Shown here one piece after another: positions 11,227 through 21,437 of a DNA stretch of 64,000 nt. Each line of letters starts with the position of its first letter. The stretch's first letter is position 1. The notes beneath the pieces were generated by a model that saw only the letters and a program-made list of their open reading frames with translations, did not search any database and was not told where the DNA came from. This DNA is from Lepiota brunneoincarnata (Eukaryota; Basidiomycota; Agaricomycetes; Agaricales; Agaricaceae). Location of the stretch: contig JAEBUN010000002.1 of assembly GCA_023014365.1 (NCBI GenBank), forward strand, positions 1,860,001-1,924,000, written 5' to 3'. The translations under genes and the position numbers were made by a program.

Positions 11227-14200
11227 ATGGCTCGCAGCATCCTCCTTATTCCCTTCTTTGTTTCCGTCGCTCTCGCACAGACCATATCAACGAACACCCA
11301 GGTTCCCCCCCTCCAATGGATCAACCTCACTAGTTTGTTGCAAGGAACCACACGTCCACCCCCTCTCAAGGACGCTGCTATCGGCTTATGATGAAACAAG
11401 GTCCACTTCTGTCTCTGTTTTCCTTACCTCTTTCCTGATCCCAGTTCTCGCAGCCGCTCTATTATCATCTTCGGGGGCGAATCCCAGAACGGTTTTGCAC
11501 AGGGCCAGACTTATTTGTGTGTAGTACACCTATCCATCCGCCATCGCAACGCAATGCTCACTTCACGTCAGACTCAATCTCGATACCTTGAGTTGGTCCG
11601 TCCCGTCTCCTCCAACGGGTCTTCATCAGACACCCCCTGCTAGAAGTGGTGCACTCGCTGGCGGAGATTTCGCTGCCAGCAAGTAGGTCGTCTCCCTTAT
11701 CGTAGCATGCATTCTACCTAATGCATCTCTTACCTAGTCGACATGCATTCGTGGTGGTTGGAGGGAGAGGCTTTGACGGCAAGGCTCTATCTGATGTCTG
11801 GGTGTGTGAACGAGAGGCACTCATCACAAATTGTCTCTTATGCCTCCAACCAGGCTTTTGACTTCAATAACCAATTCTGGTCGCCAGTATCCGTATCACC
11901 TGGCGGTCCCTCTCCCCGCTGGGGCGCCTCTGGTGGCATAGATATCCGTGTTACCCCAGTACAGGATCCTGTGGTTCCAGGGCCTAACAGCACCTTTTAC
12001 TTGGCTGGCGGTACCGATGGAGACACGGTTCACCCACTGTCCGAAATTTGGCGACTGCACCTCGCAGGAACGTTATCTTCCAATTTACCGAACAGCTCCG
12101 TGGGAAGTTGGGACCAGCGATCAATAGAGTCTTTTCCAGGGAGAGCAGGACAAGGAAGCGCCATCATCGGCCAGCAACTAGTAGTGGCAGGGGGCTGTGA
12201 TACTTCACAACTAAGTGAACCATGTGCTCGCCAGGACTCGTTTGTACTCAACATCGAACGTCGTTCTGGAATATCACCGGGAGCGTGTCCTGTTCCGCGA
12301 CTAGGTCCAGCCCTGACACCAAATCTCAACCCCTTCTCAACTTCATTCGCTTCTCAGGTCTTCATGCTTTTGGGAACGTTCGACCGATCACGTTGGGTTG
12401 ATGATGGCAGCCTCGAGAAAGGAGAAGTTGTACGTGCTCCTCCCGATCATTCTCGATTAACAATAATGGACCGTATAACAGGCTATTCTCGACATTAATA
12501 CCGGAACTTGGTCTCGAGTGTTGCCCTCCGGTGACCCGGGGTCCTCTGGAAACGTGAGTTTCCCGAGCCCTCGGGAAGCCGCCTCTGTCTTTTCATATCC
12601 GATGGGTCTAGTGGGGCCTTTACGAAATTCGTCCGCCGATACTATTGTGAGTCGTTTGAACACGTGCATCGATATCTTGTCTCATGCGCCCACAAAGATC
12701 TTCGGAGGTCGAGATTTAGATGGTAATTATCTTTCCGAGGTTTGGCTACTTCGGGCGTACACAGGCGTCATCACACCATCAGAACCTCAATGGGAAGGTT
12801 TTGGAAACGGCCGTCTTCAAACGGGCGTTGCGGCTGACGGTAGAGGTGTTAAGATTGAATATTTGTCTAGATGTGCCTCTACAGTTCCCACAGGCACGAC
12901 GACATCAGGACCGTTTACCCCATCTTCCACCAACTCAGCTGGAGGAGCTTCAGGTGTTGCCTCTGTTAGTCACCCATATGAGACGTCGCTCCTACACAAA
13001 CTTTTCACGACCCTCTCTCTGGTTACTCTACAACTCGTTATCCTGATTCTTCGAAACCTAATTAAGCCTCCCCTTACATTCATCTGGGTAGCGTTTGGGT
13101 TGTGCGCTTATGGTCTGGGAATTGCTGGTCTTGTCCTTGCCTTCACAACAAGATCTACCGTCTCGGACACCGGAGGACATCTTCCGTCATCGAGCCATTT
13201 ACGCACCGGTCATAGTCTTGGGGGACTAGTTATATTTCTTTGTCTGTACGCCCTTGTCCCGTCATGGCTACTTGTGAATGGGTGCATAAACCGTTTACGA
13301 GTTACCACCCGAGGGTCTGAGGGGATCCAAAGCAACCCTATCTCTGCAAACATAGAGGAAGTTGCTGAGGAAAAGTCTGACCAGATCCCAGGTCGAAGTC
13401 GTAGTGCTCCCCAAAGCGTACATAACGTTTCCCCACCATCATCACCAAGGCCGCGGACGCATTCGTGGGGGCCCTCCAGCCTTTGGAGGCGTAGTCTCGA
13501 GGCCGGATTCTCCAGCGATAGTGAATCCATCACATCTGGAGCACAGCGTGGTTTTGAAGTAGTTAACAGGCCTGCCCGCCACCGCCCGGCCATTGGAAAT
13601 ATCGGGATTCCTGACCCACCCGTGCACTCGGCATCCAGAAGCCTTGGAGAAATTGACTGGCTGCTACGGCGACGTAGTCTTAATTTAGTGGTATGGCAGT
13701 AATGATCTTTTTCCGGTGCCCGGCCACCAAGCTGATGTTTGTGCTCCAGGGGGAACTTGATTATGCACTCACGCAAGCCCACAACGCGCGTTACTCGACG
13801 CCAGGGACGGCGGACATCTTGCTTGCCCCAGGGGAGGACTCTTCCCCGCCTCGACCCAATGTCAAATTACCGGCACTCTCCGATCTCGTTTTGCACATCG
13901 TTAGCCATGCTTCCATTCTGGGTCTAAGCGTTATCGTCCTCGTTGCACTCTGGACCCACGCTTCAAAAGTTTTCTTCATTCTGTTCCTCATCTGGACGAT
14001 CGCTTTTTACGCCGCATTGTTATTCCTTGCTTGGGGTTATCGGCCCCAGCTCTCCATTCTTTCCACCATCTTCTTCCGGCTTCGCAACCCCCCTGCTTCA
14101 AACCCCTTACCCGAGAAATCGACGACATCACTGCCACAATCGCCTTCCACCACTCGTCCGTTGTCGTTTCAGAATGGTGGTCCCTATCTTCATCAGCCCC

Positions 14201-14388
14201 CATATCGCACAGCCGCCACCGATGACTATTCTGCTTCACATGCAGACCCTCGGAGCGTCGAGCCTGATGACGACGACGCGATTGATGAAGTCACGAGGCA
14301 ACGAATGATTGAGGAGGAGATGGACAGACGTGAAGTGTCCATCGTCACCGTCCCCAAACGCAGGCTATGGGTGACCAACCCTTCCTAA
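11227..14388 (+). CDS. Kelch-repeat multi-pass membrane protein (one +1 frame break)
   Basis: Signal peptide (MARSILLIPFFVSVALAQ), then a beta-propeller of kelch repeats, each with paired Gly: IIIFGGESQNG, FVVVGGRGFDG, YLAGGTDG, LVVAGGCD and IFGGRDLDG. Four hydrophobic spans follow, from LVTLQLVILILRNLI near 13010 to VFFILFLIWTIAFYAALLFL near 13970, and an acidic cytosolic tail. Introns spliced by hand restore the family sequence, for example ALSDVW to AFDFNNQFW and KGEV to AILDINTGTW. Between DAAIG and YDETSRS near 11386 one T is extra; the next in-frame codons would be TTA TGA, and no GT-AG pair repairs it. The protein is widespread in Agaricomycetes as far as I recall, but its function is unknown. 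A secreted sensor or adhesion role is only a guess. Confidence 0.82.
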
Positions 14389-14698
14389 AGCAGCGCTTTT
14401 GCATACCCCCCCCCCCCTTCATCATGATATTTGTCATCTGTCCCCGTCATGTCTACATCTGTTTTCCCTGCTTTCACGCACAGCACCCCTGTTCACCATT
14501 ATAAGTATTGGACAATACCGTGTGCCATGTCAAATGTAAATATGTCTAACTAATTTCCTGTGTTGGTATGCGGAACAAAACTTGTTGCGAGAGAATTAAT
14601 GGTATCTTAAATATTAGGGTTGTGGGTGATGCGGCTTCGCAAGACAGTCGATTTTCAAATAAACGAATGCAGGATACAAGTGACCCAGCAAGTGTATG
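14389..14698. other. Convergent 3' UTR region with C12 run
   Basis: Tail-to-tail spacer between the kelch gene (+) and the disordered-protein gene (-). It contains a run of 12 C (14406-14417) and AT-rich stretches suitable for polyadenylation (AATAAA-like ATAAACG near 14660). No coding signal seen. Confidence 0.5.
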
Positions 14699-17600
14699 CT
14701 ATCTTTCACCTTCTACTGCAACATCTCGACGCCACTTATCAACACGACCAAACTTGGCTGCGTCATGAATAGGGGGAGGCGAGGGGAGAGGCATCGGGGG
14801 CTGCATTATCATCATGGAGCTCATTGGATTCACCATTGGAGGGGCCATTGGAGAGCCAAAGAAACCTGAACCGATCATGGATTGGTTGAAGAGCATGCTG
14901 TTTTGGATCTGTGCTTGCATCATCATCTGTTGTTGTTGCTGTTGTGCGAACATTCCGTATTGTGTTCGCCTCTGCTGTTCGGGGTGTAAAGCAAGTGGGC
15001 GGTCATCATCATCGTCGTTGCCACCACCTCTACTGTTGAACCCTGGGGGTATCCTCGACGCTCGTAGAGCTAGTGGTTCGTCGTCATCATCTTCGTCATG
15101 CCCCACACGAAGGGACAACTTGTCGAAATTGATATCAAGCACTGACGAGGCGGGTCCTTTGACTCTTGCCTTCTCCAGTAAGGATGATAGCGGCTTCTCC
15201 TCATCCTCGTTATCATCCGGGGAATAATGCCGGGCCCCTGATGTGCGTCCAAGAACCTTATTGATTGTCGCTGCGAGTGGAAGATCTTCGTCGCTCTCCG
15301 TTTCTGCGGGCGGAGGTGCCGATCGATCCCTGTTTGGATACCGAAGCCCAACTCCAGTTGTGCGGCGAGGTCCATTGTCTTCGTCTGATGATTCGGCGTG
15401 CCACCCAGGTTCAGGGATCTGGCGAGGTGATACGATGACGCTGTCCTCCTCGTCGGTTTCGGAGTCGAAGCCATCGTCATCCTCTGGTGGTGGCGGCGGT
15501 CGTCTGGTTGCGCGTTCAATGGCTGGAAGCACTGGAGGTTCGATCGATACTCGTAATTCTGCATCCTGAGGATGAAGGGTAGACAATCCTTCAAGGGACG
15601 GCGGAGCCTGTTGCAGCTGTTCGACGTTTTGTTTCTTGTCCTTGCGCTTCTTCTCTCTTTTCCTTGCCCTACGTAGCTCCTCCTCCTCTTCCTGTCTTTT
15701 TCGCTCCTTTTCTTCTATTTTTTCTTGTGCTTCTATCTCACGGAGCTTCGTCATCTCCCGCTCCCATAATGTATCCACACCAAATACAGAACGACTGGTC
15801 AATGGGCGGCTAGGCATCGGCGCACTTTGGGGAATTTTATCATTCTCGAAGGACAGGAGAGGCTTGATGTTTCCAGAATTTCTCCGCATCATCCTCTCGC
15901 CCGAAACCGACGGGCTCATGTATTGGGAAGCCGGCCGCGCTGCAAGTGCAGTTGGGTCGATGAGTGTGCTACTCCGTTGCAGCTCACCACGAGCCATCAT
16001 AGAAGGGCGCTGGTCGCCTGTAAAGACTCTGACCTTGTGTTCAGTGAATGGCGTTGTATAAGCGAGAAAAGAAGTACCTCTGTTTGCTTCGCATTTGGGC
16101 CTTTCGTGTTTCGAGGTCATCAATCAAGCTCTTCCCATAGAGCTTACCAGGCAGGTGTTTCATAGTCGATGTTTCGATGGGCGGTGCAGGGGCCACAGTC
16201 TCTTCTACTTCTGGCATCGCAGGATAGAGTTGTGCCTGCTCTCCATCTTCTGTTGCTCGAGGGAGATCTTCAGGATATGCATCTAGGTGTCCATCGACCG
16301 CGAGCGTGTTTCGAAAAAGTTTCTGGGCGTAGGTGAGGTCGTTCAATGGGTTGGGGGTGAAAGAGTTAGATGCTATCGGTGGCTGCGAATCGGAACCAGT
16401 GAGCAATGTCGACACCCTACGAGAGGTTCGAGCCCCTGGTGGCAACGGGGGACCATCTTTTGATAACAGGAATCCGTCCCTAACTCGGTTGTCGGTTTGA
16501 GGAGGCTCTGGGGGGGCTGTTGACTGGAGAGGACTTGGCATGACGAGTACCTTAGGTCGAAGTAACTCGAGAGTTGTGGAGTATCGGCGTTCTCGGGCGA
16601 AGTTATTCCCCGAACCAGTCATGACAGAATTGTGATCATCGGTAAGGAACATATGCGTCCCCATAGATGCGTTGGATATAGGTTCGTGTGCGCGCACCAT
16701 GTTTTGGATCAAACCGCGATGTATGTGAGGGGGGTTGAAGCGCAAATGGATTGTCCTCGGTCGGTCCTTCCTCTAGTTCGTGGGCAGATGGAGGTCGACT
16801 TCGAATACTTTCCTCCTTTACACCAGCGAGCATCATCTTTGAATTCATGCTTGCCATCGAAAATGTGCGTTCATGGGGTCTCCTCCCGGAAAGACTGTCA
16901 GTTGGACCAGGTGAGGCTGCACGAACCGAGCTAGATGGGAAGGGTATTCCCTGTGACAACTCGGTTGTGCCTCGCATGATACTGGCGGAATTAGCCCGTG
17001 GTCTCGGTATAGTGACGCGGCTTGGATCGATATTGACAACATCCATGGGGGATGCAATAGAACGTCGGCGAGGGTCCAGGGACGGAGCAGTGGTTGCAGT
17101 CTCTCGAATAAAGTCAAGAGAACCGCCTAAGCTCATAGACCGAGAAGAGCTAATCGCTCTTCTCGGAGCCAGGAAAACTTGCTCGGCATTAGTCGATGGG
17201 ACATGGGATCGGACAGTTGTCATCGGAGGAGCCGCAGTCGCAGATGATGCTTTCCCCTTGCCCTTCTTCGACTTATCCTTTGGCATGAACGCATCAAGTC
17301 CCCAGGATGAAAGGTCGACTTCCATCTCTTCCTCCACCTCCTCTTCCTCCTCGTCGTTACTGTCCGCACCAAACGGATTTTGCAAGGCATCGATTGAGCC
17401 TCTGGACCGCCTTGTGCCCAATGCCGACTCACGGCCCCCTAAGCTTCCGGTTTCACTGGGAAGAGAGACACCTAAGTAATCGCTCTTTCTTGATGATAGC
17501 TGGGGGGGAGCAGCAGGGTTACGGCGAAGATGAGCGAATATAGCGCTTTCCTGAGCTGAACGACGTGGCGCATCGGGGTTGTCTGGATCATTGTCATATT

Positions 17601-17707
17601 CTGGATCAAATAAAGAGTTTAGGCAATGTAAGAAGTTGAGAGAGAAAGAATGGGAGTTTACCCAGCAACGCAGCTGCTAGTTGTAGACGGGAGAATGCAG
17701 CTGGCAT
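14699..17707 (-). CDS. Long low-complexity protein, function unknown
   Basis: Starts MPAAFSRLQLAAALL at 17707 and ends at 14699 after RVDKWRRDVAVEGER. It is almost entirely low complexity: an acidic EEEEEVEEEMEVD patch, Ser/Pro/Arg-rich segments, a Lys/Glu-rich predicted coiled coil (EAQEKIEEKERKRQEEEEEL) near 15700, several Asp runs, and a Gln/Met-rich stretch (QQQQQMMMQAQIQ) near 14930. Recurrent short motifs such as NPFG/NPFALQPP and LELLRPKVLVMPSPLQS look conserved rather than random. No catalytic domain is visible. An intron near 16020-16080 joins the last long exons. Near 16681 the frame switches by +1 between ARTRT and ISNASMGT. A scaffold or regulatory role is only inference from composition. 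Confidence 0.72.
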
Positions 17708-17947
17708 TTCTTGAATGCTCTCGAGTCCGAATTGGAGATGCTATATCCTGAGGAGCAGCCGTGCAACAGGTATAATTTGGGTATCTAACTAGAGACAATC
17801 GAGGGCAGGTCGAGGTTGAGGTCGTGGTCAACAAAGTCCGTTACGGGTACGCTCCTGACAGTCGCAATTAATCCGGATTTCATCTGGCGGGCTTACATAA
17901 GCTGGCTTATAATAGAACATGGTGCAATAAATTAATTCTCAAGTATT

Positions 17948-20900
17948 CTACAGCTCATCGTGCCGAGGCAGAGGTGCGTCTTCCTGCGGAACAACATTGT
18001 CATCATCGTCAATCTCGTCCATCTCAATAGACAGATCATTCTTCAGGTGGTCAGGGACGATAACCTTAGCCTTTCCATCATCTTCCTCGTCCATGGCCTT
18101 CAAGTGCATCCTCCATGAGCTCCTCCTCGGTAGGCAGCGAAGGATCGATAGGGGGCGCAGGCCTGACAGTCTCATCCGTAGGTGCTGTCTCAGAGACACC
18201 CAGGGACCTTCTAAGGACGCGGTCAATCTTGAACAGGAATCTAGAAGGATGTATTAGTAACAGTATTTGGCCATCAAACTTGACGCTACTCACGCGTTGC
18301 TATTAGGAACCTCAAAGCCAGAACGAACGAGCGCGCCATCAAGGAGAATGGAAGCGACTTCCTTCAGTTCTTCCTCTGCCTCAATATCCCTCTCATCTTC
18401 GTCGGTAGGAAGATCCTTGACGCGACGCAAGAGGCCTTCAATAAGAGGAGAGCGGGGGTTAATTTCAAGATTTTTCGCCTTCAAAGCATATTCGTGGATA
18501 ATCCCAGCACGCTTAGCCTGGGCGTTGGAAGCGCCTTGGACTTTGTTAATGTAGGCCTCATATGACAAATATAATGCTTACTCATCATTTTCTGGACATT
18601 GGCGGTGTAACCACCAGGAGCCGCAACAATGGCACATGCACTCTTGACAAGACGGTTTGAGAGAACGACTGGAGGTGGTGATACTCGGTATCATGGACGG
18701 CTGTTAGGCACCAACTGGGCTTACCATCCTGGACAACACCCTTGGCTTCATTTTTCAACCAATCAAGTAAGGGCTTGTACTCCTCTGTCAACTTCTTTTG
18801 TTGCGCTTTCTCTTCTTCGGGATCTTTATCTAAATGGACAGAAGATGAATGTAGGGCTTGACAAGAAAGAAAGTGTCTACGAACCTTCGTCTCCAAATTT
18901 CAACCCAGATTTTGCAATGTCCTGGAAAGGTACCTTCCTTCAATGATATAAGTACCACAGGAACACAGTGCTGCCATGCGATGCTCACTTCCATTCCCGG
19001 ATGTTTCCGACCATGATCTCATCGAGTGGCTCAGTCAAGAGAAGAACCTCATAACCGCGAGCGTCGAGCTTCTCAATAAAGACACTTTGCGCGAGATGTT
19101 CAGACTGCTTGCCAATTTCAGCGATATAGAAGATCTACATTAGGTTCATTAGACAATGGTTTGGGCGACCTAATAAGGAATGGATTCACCTGTTTCTGAC
19201 CCTTCTTCCTGTTCTCAAGGTATTGGTCGAGAGAGGTGGTGTTGCGTTGATTGGTGGTAAAGCGAGTCAAAGAAGCAAGTTTATCGCGGTTCTTGGTGTC
19301 TTCGACAGCACCAAGCTTGAGGATTGAACCATAGACACCCTGAAGCTCCTCAAACTTCTCTTTGTTTTCCTCCTCAGTCTTAAAGAAGAGCTGAAGGAGA
19401 TGCTTGAGAATGATGCCCTTGAGTTGTTTAAGGAAGCGATTGGATTGAAGGGTTTCGCGAGAAACGTTCAAAGGAAGATCGTCGGCTACATCAGGCAGCA
19501 CCATTTACCGGTGTCATCCCGTGTTAAGAGTGAGCTGACTTGACCTACCATCAACGACTACTTTGGCCCAGCTTGCCCATTTAGGGAGGGAATTTTCACC
19601 AAGGTCGGAGGTAATGAATACCCGTTTGACCATGAGCTTGACGTCCCCTGACCTGTGTTCGAGTGGCTGTTGCCAGTATTGTTCGTCCCTATCAACTATG
19701 AGATTTTGAGCCGTTGCGGAATTATAAAGCGCGTCTCACAATTTGGAGGGAATGTACAAAATAGCCTTGAACGAAACACCAGAACCAGAGTCACCCGAGA
19801 AGTGATGCCACGCCAAAGGATCGTTATAATCCTTGAAGAAGGACTTGTAGAATGTCTTGTACTCATCGTCCGTGATGGTCTTGGGATCGCTATATGAACC
19901 AGTAAGTCCAGATCTCTTTTTATGCCGTTAAATTGGTTCACCGAGTCCAGATTGGAGGTTGAGCATTGAGTTGATCCCATTCGTCCACGATAATTTTTTT
20001 CATTTTGGGAGCAGGGGCTTCTTTCTTCTCTTCTTCCTCCGGTACCTCCTCGACCACCGCCTCATCCTCGTCAGTTTCAGCCCCTTTAGATTCAGCTGGC
20101 TTTTCCGCGTCATCGGTCTTTGCCCTAGTCTCAACCTCTGCTTCCTCATCAGGGACCTCTTGCTCCTTCTGAGTGAAGAGGTAAATGGGGAAGGAAGACG
20201 AGTACGAAGAATGCTTATTACTGGATAAGAAGTGAGCACCACCGCCTCACTTATATAGGAAAAGAGACATACACGAGGTCCTTGATAGTGGATTCCTCAA
20301 GATATTCCAATGTATCCTCCTTAAGGTGGAGGATGATCTCAGTTCCACGGCCGAGAGTATCCCCCCGAGGGTCGGGGTAGATTTCAAAAATACTGTCTTC
20401 AGCAGCAGAGCTGAAGATATACTGTTGAGGGTTGGGGTCTTTCTTGGATTTGGGGGGAATGGAAGCGACTTCGACCCGGTCAGCAACCAAAAAACTACTG
20501 TAAAAACCAAGACCGAAGGCGCCGATAAGGTTTCCCGTTGCAGTGTTATCTTGAGCCTCAGCTCTGGCGAGAAATTCTGAGGTGCCGGATTTCGCTAGGG
20601 TGCCCTAAGCCGATGTGGTTAGCGCTGGTCCTGAGGAAGAAATGCCGATGAGTAAAGCACACCAAATTTGTGGCCAACTCGTCCTTGGACATCCCAATAC
20701 CAGTGTCGGAGATGATAATCCTGCCCGACTTTCCATCCTCGCCCTTCTCCGCCTTGATGGTGATGTTCAACGGGTCCGCTCCATTCCACACTTCCTTGTC
20801 AGTCAGACTAACGATGCGCAATTTCTCGATAGCATCGTTAGCATTAGAGATGAGTTCACGGAGGAAAATCTCTCTAGCAGGTCATAAGCCGATTGGAGTT

Positions 20901-21188
20901 TTTATCATTGTAATAAAACATACTTGTGCGAATAAAGACTGGATGGATGACAGTGAGACCGGATTACCCAACGAAACGGAATGTACAGCTTACCTGTTAA
21001 TCACGATCTTCCGCATGCGAGCGACATCGCTCTACAGGGCGTAAGCAGTGAGTTTATGTTGTCACCGCATAAGATTTGGGAAATATGCTTACCTGGTAGT
21101 CATGCTTGACCCTTGGCACGTCTTCAGTTGCCAACACGCGAGCGCAAAGAATGGAGAGGGAGATAAGGAAAGGTTGAAGGAGCCTCAT
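17948..21188 (-). CDS. ER-resident Hsp90 chaperone, GRP94/endoplasmin type
   Basis: An Hsp90-family ATPase with a signal peptide (MRLLQPFLISLSILCARVLA) and a C-terminal ER-retrieval signal, RHDEL, so it acts in the ER lumen. N-domain motifs: SDTGIGMSKDELATNLGTLA (ATP site), GTSEFLARAEA, IGAFGLGFYSSFLVADRV. The charged linker is Glu-rich (VVEEVPEEEEKKEAPAPKMK). The middle domain has DPKTITDDEYKTFYKS, VKLMVKRVFITSDLGE and DDLPLNVSRETLQSNRFLKQ. The tail is acidic (SIEMDEIDDDDNV). About ten introns splice cleanly, including one after ILYIPSK whose removal deletes an in-frame TGA. In the tail, MEDA and LKAMDEEDDGKAKV lie in frames offset by +1 near 18104. GRP94 is missing from S. cerevisiae and S. 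pombe, which makes this a notable retention. TCERG1-like is the next gene, on the same strand. Confidence 0.9.
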
Positions 21189-21437
21189 GGTAGACTTCCC
21201 CTCTTTTTGGACTCACGCAACAAGATGTGTAGTGTTTGTAGTAGGGACAAGGGGTGCGGAGGAATAAATATATATCTGCTTAGGTATTGATTTGGGCGAC
21301 TGACGTGTCGTTGCGTGTCGCTTGTATCTCAGCTTTCCCAAGCGCTGGATCTGTCTGCCCGCGTGACCCGGTTTAGCTGGCAACGTACACACTGGTTTAC
21401 ATGAGATTCTCGGACATGTGTTAACTAAACTAAGTCC

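Noticed and set aside
14814..16061. Ser-rich open frames on + opposite the disordered protein
   Set aside because: Shadow frames caused by the acidic and Ser-rich codons of the minus-strand gene.
19680..19740. In-frame TGA in GRP94 after ILYIPSKL
   Set aside because: It lies in an intron with donor GTGAGA and acceptor GATAG; splicing gives SKLDEQYWQQPLE.
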